From Terebella lapidaria (lineage: Eukaryota; Annelida; Polychaeta; Terebellida; Terebellidae), in NCBI GenBank assembly GCA_949152475.1, contig OX424560.1, forward strand, positions 42,238,719-42,302,718: 64,000 bases of DNA, written 5' to 3'. Each line of letters starts with the position of its first letter. Position 1 is the stretch's first letter. Under the pieces are notes generated by a model. That model saw nothing but the letters and a program-made list of their open reading frames with translations. It did no database searches and had not been told where the DNA came from. Position numbers and translations under genes: made by a program. Of this stretch, positions 10,720-21,904 are shown in pieces.

Positions 10720-12106
10720 GGTCTATGTTTTGTTCATGGCGGTCCAGGACAGTCCTGAGCTCATCGAAGATTATCCTCAGTGGCAGGGATTCATGTGTTG
10801 GCAACGTGTTGAGTGGAAAATCAGTATGTGGTTCCGAAATGCTGATTTGGGTCATTGGATGTTATGACATGTTGATCAGCATGATATGGGCCGGGTGATC
10901 CATGGTTAGTCTACGGCAGTGCTCTGAATGTTGTTCATCCTTGCTGGCACCTTATTCAGCTGTAGTGCTACTGTGTTCTACTAAAGGTCCAAAGTTGATC
11001 CTTGGTGACAATGTTTCAGTCTGGGGGTGATGAACAGTTGTTGATTTACATGTATTACAACATCTTTTGATTTTGGGTGTTCCTGAATGATCCTTGTTAG
11101 GATCTAATTTCGACTGGTACCTCCCCTCCTCCAGTATTTTCAACAGAGTGTCCATATTCCCAAGATGAACGTTGTCGACGCCAGGGTGTTATCCAATTCC
11201 GTCATTCGAAACTAACTTACCACATTGTAGGACTTGCAAAGTCGGCCACCATTGAACAACGATACATTGGCTGTCTCCGGAAATACATAGACATAGACAG
11301 TGCGAAGGCACTTATAAATGCCTTTGTCATAAGCAGACTGGTTAACTGCAATGTGTTGTTTTATGGACTCCCTGATGCCTCCCCGATGACTCAGTCATCT
11401 GCAATGACTGCAAAATACTTCCGCCAGAATAGTGACACATACACATAAGTATGAACATATCACTCCTATACTCGCTCAATTGCACTGGCTATCGGTAAAA
11501 TATAGATCAATGTACAAAATTCTGCTCCTAGGATGGGCGGGTATAGGATTTGGGAGGGGGGAGGTTGGGCTTGGCAAAACATCCCAATCATCAAGGAGGA
11601 CTCACTAGGGCTGAGATGCACCCGCGGATCGAACGCAGACTGGTTGTGCCTGTACCACCGGGTCCATGCCAACACAACTGAGCACAAAGTTGCTTGCGTC
11701 AGTGTCCAACATGAACTCACAGTCGGGGAGCGGGTGCTGGAGCACAGGCGCCCAAACCAAGGCTTTCCAGAGGTCTGCGAAGCTGCGGAGGAACCGGCGA
11801 TGGTAGCTCACAAAGCCCAAGGAGGACCTCACGTTGGCCACTTTCAGGGCCGGGACCACCTCCGCACGGCTTCAAGCTTCATACGGTACGGATGGACACA
11901 TGTGCCTGCAACATGAAGCCCAAGTATGAAAATCTCCTGGGCAAAGGGTTCACACTTGGACGGCTTCAGTTTGAGTCCTACTTCCCAATGCGATGGAGCA
12001 CCATCTGTAGTTTGGTGAGGGTTTCCTCAAAAAAGCAGCCGCACACGATGACATCGTCAATGTACATCTTACATCGCTTCCAGAGGAAACCTTTTAGTAC
12101 CATTTC
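10720..12106. repeat. 1.57-kb segmental tandem duplication, second copy
   Basis: This is the partner of 9145-10533, with the same order of parts. At its right end the antisense Gypsy homology continues to 12669, whereas in the first copy it stops at 10533. The second copy is therefore probably the source and the first copy a truncated duplicate. Confidence 0.85.
11215..11530 (+). mobile_element. LINE 3'-end coding fragment, second copy
   Basis: It has the same blocks as 9640-9955 (RKYIDIDSAKALINAF, NCNVLFYGLPDASP, YARSIALAIGK-like variants) and was carried along in the segmental duplication. It is broken and not separately functional. Confidence 0.65.
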
Positions 12107-12669
12107 CATCAAGCGCTTGAATGTCAAGGGGGCGTTGCAGAGTCTGAATGACATTGCCTTGAAATGGTTAAGTCTGCTCTTGGTGACAAAGGCTGTTTTA
12201 GCCTTATCACTCTCTTCCATCTGGACTTGCAAGTACCTGGAGGCCAGATCCAAAGCGAAAAAATAGTACAATCCGGCCAGGGCATTGAAGGTATCTTCAG
12301 TTTCTCTAATAATCAATGCATAACCTCCACGAGCTGACCTTCTTCACCATAACCAGAGGACTGGCCCAAGGGCTATCACTGGGTTCGATGATGTCTAGCT
12401 CCAGCATCTTCTGCACCTGCTTGTCAATGACCTCTTGGTACACGATAGCTGCTCATTGTAGATGCTGTTTAATTGGACACTTGTCCAGGAGGTCGATGCG
12501 GTGTTTGGCCACATCTGTTTTGCCAACCATTCGTCTGGACTCATGAACACATCCGCATACTGCTGGAGCAATCTGCGGAGTGCGGGCTGCTGTTCTTTAT
12601 CCAGCGGTCCGAACTCGAGATTCCAGACTGTCTGGCAGGATGAAAGGGTCGTCACTGGTGGCTGCCTGT
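11600..12669 (-). mobile_element. Antisense Gypsy pol remnant, second copy (fossil)
   Basis: On the minus strand, from 12669 downward, it covers the region just before the RT domain, the RT itself (FFALDLASRYLQVQMEES, MYIDDVIV) and the start of RNase H (EFMLDTDASNF). It belongs to the same lineage as the plus-strand Gypsy at 13855 but is older and has several breaks. Its 5' edge coincides with the left end of the hAT-like element at 12670, so the hAT-like element sits between oppositely oriented Gypsy pieces. Confidence 0.75.
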
Positions 12670-13854
12670 TAGAGCCCTGCGCGGGGCGGGTTAACCCGCG
12701 CGGGTTGCGGGAACCCGCATTTGCGGGGCGGGTGCAGGAACCCGCATGTGTCAAAGTGCGGGTGCGGGTTGGGTGCGGGTTGGTAGTTTTCAGGTGCGGG
12801 GCGGGGCGGGTTGTCCGCAAAACACCAACTGCGGGTGCAGGGCGGGTGCGGGTTAATGTATCGGAAAGTGCAAAACCCGCACCATTATCATTGTTATTAA
12901 TAAGCATATGCTAGATATTGTGAAAAGAATATAATAACCTATGAGTTTATTAGTCAAGGTCATACAGTCAAGGTATTGTTGAAGTCATGCTTTTTAAAAT
13001 TATTTTTCTTATACATATCAGTTAAATTCATTCGGTATATATTTTTTATGTGATGTGTATATGCATGTACCTTGGTCATTATAATACAATATTGAATTTC
13101 TAATAAAATTCAACAATGGGCCACTTTTCATTGCTGGTTACGATGCCTCATTGCCCAGGCTGGAAGATGGTCACGCCAATCAACCGTGAAACTATCTATC
13201 TGTGACAACCGCCCATGCATTGTATTGTCCTCAGGCTCAGAGCCAGTGATGCGTGTAAGCTACTAATTGATTATGTAGTGTTGTTTTCACACAGCAGGCC
13301 CCCAGAATGCAGACTCAATGTCTGAGTCCAGGGTATCAGTAGATTAATTGAAGCTGACAAGAAGTAGAAAATGTACTTTTTTTGCTTGTCACATCTCACG
13401 AAATAATGTTATATAAGCTGGGGGGTAATCTGTCTAAAATCAATATTTCACTTGAATCTACATGAGAACAGTCAAATATGGATCTATCATCAACTATCGT
13501 GACCGCTAACATCAAGTCGGGTTGTTTCCGTATCAGATCTGTCAGCTCAGGCAAATCTGATGTTTGGCAAAAGTTTGGTATAGTAGTCAGTGACATATGC
13601 AAACTGAAACACGGTGATTTACTTGCTCCTAAAAATCTGAGGGATTGCGGGTTCAGTGCGGGTTTGCTGCGGGTTATATGCGGGTTGACTTTTTTAATTG
13701 CGGGTGCGGGGCGGGTGCGGGTTGTGTTCTGTTGAGCGCGGGGCGGGTGCGGGAACCCGCATTGATTGTGGTGCGGGTGCGGGTCGGGTGCGGGTTGGGG
13801 GTTTCTTTTGCGAGGCGGGTCGGTGCGGGCTAACCCGCCCCGCGCAGGGCTCTA
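12670..13854. mobile_element. Non-autonomous hAT-like DNA transposon
   Basis: The ends are TAGAGCCCTGCGCGGGGCGG and its inverse CCGCCCCGCGCAGGGCTCTA (13835-13854), continuing into GCGGGTGCGGG-rich subterminal repeats (12671-12860, 13640-13850). The TAGAGCCCTGC-type terminus is usual for hAT elements. No 8-bp target duplication is visible: CTGCCTGT on the left, ATCCGGAC on the right. A plus-strand frame from 13478 holds SDVWQKFGIVV, which resembles the start of a BED zinc finger, the N-terminal domain of hAT transposases. The catalytic part is absent, so this is probably a deletion derivative. The interior 12900-13400 is AT-rich with nothing recognisable. Confidence 0.75.
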
Positions 13855-16512
13855 ATCCGGACGTGGTGGCGACCAACACTACGTCCGGGGATAGTTGTTC
13901 CGTGGCATCAGATGCCGCCCCACCCGCTGATGGGCAGGACGAACCTCAAGTTGATATGACTTCTCCGGAAGTAGTCCTTGGGGATCAGTCTGGCTCCTCC
14001 GCGGCTGAGGCGGATGGTGAGGACTCCGTAGATGAGCCCAGCGCGTGTGAACGGTATCGCCCTACCTGCGCGCTGGTGAGGGACCCCTGCTGGTACCTGC
14101 CCCTGTCCTTCGGACGGGAGCCGGTCCGGTTCCTCGTGGACTCTGGCTCGGAGGTGACCCTCGTTGCCGCAGGAACGTTTAGGAAGGAGCCCGCGCTCCG
14201 CAACCTTGGGTTGCGGGATCCCGGACCGTACAAGCTCTACGGAGCGGGAGACAACCGCATCCGTATCCACGGCATCATCGATCTGCCTATTACCCTTGGG
14301 GACAAGGTGTATCTGACAGAGGCAATCGTTGCGGATATTGTAGCGGCCGGGATTATTGGAATGAATTTTCTACGGGTCCACCGGGTGACCGCCAACTTTA
14401 GTGCTGGCGAATTCCGGATGGAAGAGGACATACACTTTCTCTTCCGCTCGGGCCCGATGCATTCATTTCAAATGCGGGCGGCGCGCACTGTGGTAGTGCC
14501 GCCAATGAGTGAGATGATCATTGAGGCGAGGCCGCGTCGTCCCCGCATGCCCCTCGATGGTCGACCAGTGAGCAGTTTCGCCGAAGGAACCGGACTCGTG
14601 CTGGGTGGGGCCCTGGTCATGTCCAACCCCCACGCGATGCCCATCCTTGTGGTGAACCCCACGGATGCTCCGATTGTACTGCGGCGCGAATGCATAGCAG
14701 CTACTGCTACTTCCGCGTCATCGAGTCGTGTCCTCCCCGACGATCCTGTCTGCCGCGCTGCATGCGCGGCGGCGGCCGCCGGAGATGACCCGTTCACCCT
14801 GCCGGACCATTTGGAATCTCGGGTTCCGAAGGACCAGTTGGATGAAGAGCAGCGCCAAGCGCTCCGCAAACTGCTGTGGCAGTATGCGGATGTGTTCATG
14901 GGTCCTGATGGTGCGGTTGGCAAGACTGACGTCGCCAAACACCGCATCGACCTCGTGGACGAGCGTCCTCTCAAGCAGCGTCTTCGTCAGGCGGCGATAG
15001 TGCACCAAGAGGTCATAGACCAGGAGGTGCAAAAGATGCTTGACTTGGACATCATCGAACCCAGTGACAGCACTTGGGCCAGCCCTGTGGTTATGGTGAA
15101 GAAGAAGGACGGCTCGTGGAGGTTCTGCGTGGATTATCGGAAACTCAACGATGCCACGCGGAAGGACTCATATCCTCTCCCGCACATTGAAGATACCTTC
15201 GATGCCCTGGTCGGGTCGCACTATTTCTGTGCTTTGGATCTGGCCTCCGGGTATTGGCAGGTGGAGATGGAGGAGAGTGATCGGGCGAAGACTGCCTTCG
15301 TTACTAAGAACGGGCTCTACCAATTCAAGGTAATGCCGTTCGGGCTCTGTAACGCACCAGCGACGTTCGAGCGCCTCATGGAGATGGTACTTAAAGGGTT
15401 CCTCTGGAAGCGATGTATGGTCTACATCGACGATGTCATCGTGTATGACCGGCCGTTCAAGGAAACCCTCACCAACCTCCAGATGGTGCTCCATCGCATC
15501 CGCGGAGCAGGGCTTAAATTGAAGCCAAGTAAGTGCGAACTGTTCGCGCAGGAAATCCTGTACTTGGGCTTCATGGTAACGGGCACCGGAGTGAGACCAG
15601 ACCCCGCAAAGGTGGCGGCCGTACAGAAATGGCCTCCGCCACGTTACATGGCGGACGTGAGGTCCTTCTTGGACTTCGCGAGCTACCACCGCAGGTTTAT
15701 TCGCGGCTTTGCGGAGATCGCGCGTCCCCTTACCATCCTCATGGAAAAGGGCACCGATTTTGTTTGGTCCGCCGAGCAGGCTGACGCCTTCTCGGGACTC
15801 CGGCAGGCCTTGGTAGCGGCCCCGGTGCTGCGGCACCCTCGTCCGGACTGCGAGTTTATCCTGGACACCGATGCGAGTAACTTTGCACTCGGCGGTGTCC
15901 TCTCGCAGATCGTGGACGGGCAAGAGCGGGTAGTAGCTTATGCGAGTGTGGCCTTGAGCCGCTCTCAAATGAACTACTGTACCACTCATCGCGAGTTGCT
16001 CGCGGTGGTTACGATGACCAAGCGGTTCCGGCATTACCTGTTGGGACGCCATTTCCGCTTGCGGACTGATCAGAGTTCGCTGAGATGGCTCCCCAACTAT
16101 AGTGAGGCCGATGGCTTGGTGGCGCGGTGGCTCGTCAAACTCCAGGAGTATGACATGCAGATAGAGCATCTCGCTGGTAAGTTGCACGGCAACGCGGACG
16201 GCCTGTCCCGTTGTCATAAGTGCAAGAATCCGGGCTGTGCAGGGATGGCTCCATTCCAGCAAGCCGCGGATTCGTCCTCAGACTCGGAATTGGACGTTCC
16301 GGGGAGACTGCAGGCTGCCGCCCCCTCTAACAACACGTCGGCCGGAGCGTCTAGGGCTCATCTCCGCGCGCGGACCCGCCGATATCGGCGAGGGCGTCCC
16401 GCATATGAAGCGGAGGTGCGGCTCAGCTCCAGCGAGTCCTCCTCGAGTCCGGCGGTGTACTCCTCGTGGGTACCCTCGTCCTCTGGAGAGTCTGAGTATG
16501 AGCGGTCCTTGC
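13855..16512 (+). mobile_element. Gypsy (Metaviridae) pol, 5' half: protease, RT, RNase H (fossil)
   Basis: In order: an aspartic protease (FLVDSGSEVT, about 14130-14160); a connector; a reverse transcriptase (FCVDYRKLND, LDLASGYWQVEM, MPFGLCNAPATF, VYIDDVIV, about 14940-15600); and RNase H (CEFILDTDASNFALGGVLSQ, HRELLAVV, GNADGLSR, about 15700-16220). A CX2C-like stretch CHKCKNPGC follows. Gag and a 5' LTR are missing upstream, where the hAT-like element begins. The GC-rich coding style is unlike the AT-rich flanks and is shared with 18380-25953. The element is split by the LINE at 16513-18379. It is a fossil of moderate to young age with few breaks in this half. Confidence 0.9.
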
Positions 16513-18379
16513 CCCCTGTGGTAAATGATGTCAAGAATTATCGGGGTATATCTCTTCTATGTTGTGTTGGGAAAATTTTCACAAAAGTTTTGAATAACAG
16601 ATTGGTATTATGGTGTGAACATAACGATAAATTAGATGACACACAGGGTGCATATCGGAAAGGAAGATCCACTGTTGACCACATATTTTCGCTTTATGCT
16701 ATAATACATAAATATTTACGGAAAAGAAAAGGTCGTTTTTACGTAGCATTTGTTGATTTTTCACGAGCTTTTGATTCGGTGCCACACTCTATATTATGGT
16801 ATACATTAATCAGACGTGGTATTCATGGTAAAATTATAACTGTTCTGCGATCTTTGTATCAACAAATGAGATCTTGTGTGAAAACTTTTGATGGGATAAC
16901 CGAATGTTTCTCATGTTCGGTAGGCACACGACAGGGGTGTATGGTGAGTCCCCTATTGTTTGCTCTTTACATAAATGAGTTGGTAACGAAGTTTAAAAAT
17001 TTACAATGCCCAAGTGTACAAATTGATGAGGATTTTCGAGAATTGCACATGTTATTATATGCTGACGATATATGTATGGTAAATGATACAGTTGGGAGAT
17101 TACAAACACAACTGAATGTATTACGAGATTTTTGTAATGAGTATGGGTTAAAGGTCAATTTGTCCAAAACAAAGGTTGTAGTCTTTAGAAATGGGGGATA
17201 TTTACGAAGGAATGAATGTTTCTTTTTTGACGGGCAGCGAGTTGAAACTGTGAATTATTATAAATATTTAGGAATTGTATTTTCGTCCAGACTGGTCTGG
17301 TCAACGGCAGTAAACACTCTGGCGTCACAGGCAGAAAAAGCTGTATTTTTACTCAAACGCTTTGTCAAAGCATATGGCTGTATTTCAATTAAATTGTCTT
17401 TGGACCTTTTTGACAAAATGGTAGTTCCGATATTACTATATGGGGCAGAAATTTGGGGAACTGAAACTCGTACATCAATTGAAGTTGTTCAAAGAAAGTA
17501 TTGTAAATATTTACTTTCAGTGTCGTATAGTACATGTAACGTCGTTGTATTGGGTGAATTGGGTCGTTATCCATTGTCTGTTTTGTATAAATTGAGGTGT
17601 GTAAAATATTGGCTTCATATTGTACATGATAACAGAAATATTTTGCGAAACTCGTTGTATAAAAAGCTAAAGCTTTATGATGAATTAGGAGGTAACAACT
17701 GGGCATCAGATATTAGGTTTATGCTATATTCATATGGGTTTGGTGACGTCTGGGTGAATCAAAGTGTCGGCGATATTGATACGTTCTTATGTATATTCAG
17801 ACAGAGATTATTAGACACGTGTTTGCAGGACTGGCATACCGAGATATCAAATAGTTCAAAATTGTACATGTATCGTATTTTCAAGTCAAGCTTGGATTTT
17901 GAATTATATTTATCTGAAAAGTTATATCCTAAATATCGTATTGCTTTGACCCGTTTCCGCTGTTTAAATCATCACCTAGCTATTGTGAAACAAAGATATG
18001 TATCTGTTGATAGGAGTGAGCATTTCTGTAATTTTTGTCAAACTAATTATAATGTGAATTATATCGAAGACGAAATACATTTTTTGCTAGTATGTCCTCA
18101 ATACGTCACGCTTCGAAACAAATATCTTAGTCTGTACATAAGGAAAGAACGAAATTTAGAAGACATCTTCGTTAAAATAATGAAATCTAAGAATAAGGAA
18201 TGTATCACCAATCTATGTAAATTTTTGTATCACGCTTTTACTATGCAGAATGAGAACCGCGCACTGTAAATGTTGCAGCACTGTGTTTTGCTCATACGTA
18301 TGAACTTTTGTAGATGCATGTGGGCCAGAGGCCTTTAATGAATAAAGAATTTTCACAAAAAAAAAAAAAAAAAAAAAAA
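16513..18379 (+). mobile_element. 5'-truncated LINE inserted in Gypsy pol, with poly(A) tail
   Basis: It begins inside the RT domain (KNYRGISLLCCVGKIF) and continues with FVDFSRAFDSVPHSILW, GTRQGCMVSPLLFALYINEL, the YADD box (LLYADDICMV, about 17051-17080) and GLKVNLSKTKVVVF. A C-terminal zinc-like segment follows (CNFC ... EDEIHFLLVCPQY), with a stop at 18267-18269. The 3' UTR has AATAAA just before a run of about 23 A (18357-18379). It is uninterrupted for about 580 codons, AT-rich against the GC-rich host element, and so recent. The endonuclease and ORF1 are absent through 5' truncation. It resembles a Nimb/Jockey-type LINE, but I cannot fix the clade. I could not find a clear target-site duplication. 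Confidence 0.9.
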
Positions 18380-19976
18380 GTAATGGCCGCTGCGGCGCAG
18401 CCGGACGCGACGGATGAGGAGCCTAAGTACTTGGGTGGCTACTCTTCAGCGCAGATAGCTGCGAAGCAGAGAGCTGACAGTGCTCTGGAACCGGTAATAA
18501 CAGCCCTTGAGGCCGGCCAGAAACCCTCTAAGGATGAGCGGAAGACCTACAGGGAGGAGACTTTGTCTCTAGTATCCCAGTGGGAAAGACTCTCCTTGAG
18601 GGATGGCCTCTTATACCGGCGCTATGAGCCACCGACCCCACTGCCTCCAATATGGCAGTTGGTGCTTCCGGCGGAGCTGCGGAAAGAAGTACTCCACCAG
18701 TTGCATGACCTCCGGGTGACCGGTCACTTGGGAATCCGGAGGACCGTCCATAGGCTACAACAGCGCTTTCATTGGCCTGGTAGCAGCTTGGACGTGCAAC
18801 GGTGGTGCGCAGCCTGCCCTCGGTGTCAAGCTCGCAAAGGAGTTCCGACTCCTGGCCGCCACCCCGGCGGGCGCGCCGTTCGATCGGATAGCTTTGGATA
18901 TACTGGATACCCACTGGGTCACCCCGCGCGGTTTCCGGTACATCCTGGTGATTTCCGACTATTTTACCAAATATAACGATGCCTACCCACTGCGCCGCCA
19001 GACTGCGGACAAGGTAGCTCGGTTGCTGGTAAATAGATGGGTGGTGTACCATGGGGTACCCAAGCAGGTACATTCGGATCAGGGCACGCAATTTGAGAGC
19101 AACCTTTTCCGGAACCTAGCACAGATGCTAGGCAGTACCAAGGTGCGGACCACCCCCTACAGGCCCCAGTCTGATGGCCAGGTCGAACGCCTTAATCGAT
19201 CGGTCCTCAATATGCTGGCGGCCTTTGTGAATGATCGTGCGAATGATTGGCATGACCACCTCCCGTACGTCTTAATGGTGTACAGGTCGTCGGTCCACTC
19301 TTCGACCGGAGTTACCCCGCACGCGATGTTGTACGGCCGGGAGCTAAATTTGCCCGTGGATATTATGTATCCAACTGCGGCAGAGACTGGCGCAGTACCC
19401 CAGTGCAGTCCGGAGTGCGTGGAGTGGATTCGCCACGCCCTGGCGAACGCCCATGATTTCGCGTGCGCGCGCCTGGACAAGTCTGCCATCCGGCAGAAGC
19501 GAGGCTATGACGCCCATCCTAAGGGTAGGCCAGCTGTTGCGGAAGGCGACAAGGTGCGCTACTATTATCCGCCGCTTAAGCAAGGTAACAAATTTGCTAA
19601 GCCGTGGATAGGCCCGTTTACGGTACTGAAACAGGTGACAGATGTGGACTACCGGATCCGGAGGGATTCGGATCCGGACAGGGTTCTGGTTGTCCATATC
19701 GATAATCTGAAGAAGTACGAGGGCCCGCTTGTCATGGATCCGCTCGTTCAAGATGCGGAACCGGATGATGCTCCCGTATGGGATCCGTCCGGTCAGCATC
19801 CGCGGACTCCGGACGAGCGTGTGCGCCGTATGGTGGGCCTCCCGGACCTCTCTGATCCGTCAGATGATGGACTGGGTGGCTATCAGCCAGATGACGGCGA
19901 TCCGCAGGTACCCCCACTCCCTCCAGTACCTGCGGATGACGGGCGGCCACGCCGGAAACCACGTGCGCCGGCCTGA
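18380..19976 (+). mobile_element. Gypsy pol, 3' half: integrase (fossil)
   Basis: This continues the Gypsy element after the LINE. An H2C2 zinc-binding segment (GHLGIRRTVHRL, then CAACPRCQARK, about 18720-18845) is followed by the integrase core (LVISDYFTKYNDAYPL, VHSDQGTQFE, TPYRPQSDGQVERLNR) and a C-terminal module (GDKVRYYYPP, KPWIGPFTVLKQV, LVVHIDNLKKY). The coding block ends with an acidic and proline-rich tail. It is broken, with about one or two interruptions in this half. Confidence 0.9.
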
Positions 19977-21880
19977 TATGGGTGGGAATAACATTCCGCC
20001 CATGCGGATGCGTCTGCGGTACCCGTCTATCACACCAAGGACGGGTTTTAGGTCGTTCCGTGAGAGTCCGCACGACTTACCTCCGTGGGTGGCTACTTTG
20101 TGGCTATCTTCGGAGTTGAGGTCCGCGGAGACTTTCATGTCATAACGCCGCCGCTCCGCATCCGCCCTCCCGTAGTTTTCAGCGCTAGGGACGTGCGGCA
20201 ACCTTATCTGCATCAGTTCGCCTGTAGTCCGGCGTAGTTAACACAGCGACTACGCTGGCCGGACGACTTTTGTGGATTTGCCGGACGCCCCTGGTCCCGG
20301 AACAGCCTCTTAAGTGGCCAGACTGAGGTTGGGATTTACGTCCGCTACGGGAGAAGCGCCTTCCCACGGATTTGGGGAACTGGCTCTGGATGCGGGGATA
20401 GTGTCCGCACGTGAGGACTGACGTCCGCGGTTCGTCCGCGTGACTCGTCCGGCGTCCGCGACGCTTTAAGATGACGCACTTCGGTGTAGTTATCCCCCGT
20501 GAGCCATTACTATAATTAAGGTTATAGTAAGTAAGGTTTCTTACGGCAGGAAACCGACTATCTATTATGATAATGGAGGGGTTGTTAAGTCTGCGTGTGC
20601 GGACCAGCGGCGGGTGACGCTCATTCTCGTCCGGATCGTACCTTACAATACGCGGTCCGGCCGGAATGACCGGAACCCCGGCCTCCTTCTAAGAAGGGGG
20701 TCGTATATTACATGCGCAACACTTGTGGTGGCTTTTAATTCCAATTTCATATACATTGGATAAGGGCAATACGCCGTTCTATGGTAGGCGTCCGGCCTGG
20801 ACTCCGTCCGCGGGCAGCTCCGGACGTCCTGCCGGCTATTGCTTTCACCATCTTTGGGCGCCTCTAGATTGGGCGCCGGTATGAAGGGTTCGCCTCCTAA
20901 CCATTAAGGTTATGGCCCATGCCGGCCCCGCGTCTAATCTATTGGCTCCGCACTCCGGTAGTCGTTTGAGGAGGCTCTGGGCTGGACCGGGCACCGCTCC
21001 GCGGCCGGGCTGTACGTCGGGGTTGCTAGTGGGCGTTTAGCTAACGCCCATAGGGCGCCCGATTGTCTGTCCGGACGTCATGGGTATGTCCGATCGCCCT
21101 GTAAGCGTACCAGTGGCTATGGGGAGTGATTTTGTTTATTTTCCATCTCATTTATTATTTATGGGAGGATTATAAGCCACAAGTGTGCGCGTGTTCCCGT
21201 GGAAATGCTATTCTTACTCATTTACCAAATATATGAGAAAGTTTAGTGATATATCTCTTTTCCCTGGTGCAATAGAGAGTAAGAAATCGGGAGATTTCTG
21301 CTTTCGCAAGAGGGGTGTAGGAGATTGTGTACATTGTATCAAAGGCTGTATGCCGTGATCTATGAAAAGCATGCAAGTGGTGGTGGATTTATTTCCATTG
21401 CTGCTTGGGCGGTGTTAAATTTTTATTTATCGCTGCTGATAGGGTGACATAATCATAACACCCACAAGTAGTTTGGCTTTTGATACATTGTATACAATCT
21501 TTAACCTGCGAGGGTGATTAACTTCACGTCATTGATCGCCAGTGTGAAAGCTATTGCTAATGACTCCTGTTAATTACTATTTTAAGTATTTTAGCGGGTT
21601 CCCCCGGGATGGCTTGTGTATGTAAGCCACCCGTATACATGGAGTGATAGGAGTCACCAGAGGGAGATGCGTGTATATGTATGAGATAGTGTAAAACATT
21701 CTTTTGTCTGTCGATCGGGTAGATGCAGTGGACAGACGTTTCCACGGGAACGCGTCATACGGTGCGCGTGCAGTATAACTACCAACACTTGATGCCTTTA
21801 AAGCTATGTAACTCGTTAATTTCTGGTCATTCAAGTGCTCGGCACTGGTGGAGACAGATATGCGGGTCTGACTCCCAGTG
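19977..21880 (+). repeat. Gypsy 3' untranslated region and putative LTR (fossil)
   Basis: No protein is seen. A purine-rich run (AAGAAGGGGG, about 20691-20700) follows the GC-rich trailer and could be the polypurine tract. About 1.15 kb later GGCAC precedes TGGTGGAGACAGATATGC (about 21847-21864), which could be a primer-binding site. The stretch between, about 20703-21846, is then the likely LTR, with an AT-rich part containing TTATTATTTATGGG. No second copy of it lies in the window, so the LTR call rests on position only. Confidence 0.5.
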
Positions 21881-21904
21881 TTTGTAGCGTTTAGAGCACT
21901 TGAT

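Noticed and set aside
13698-18269. A 1523-codon fusion protein
   Set aside because: It is a Gypsy pol fragment running by chance into the reading frame of an inserted LINE, with a further unrelated start in the hAT-like element.
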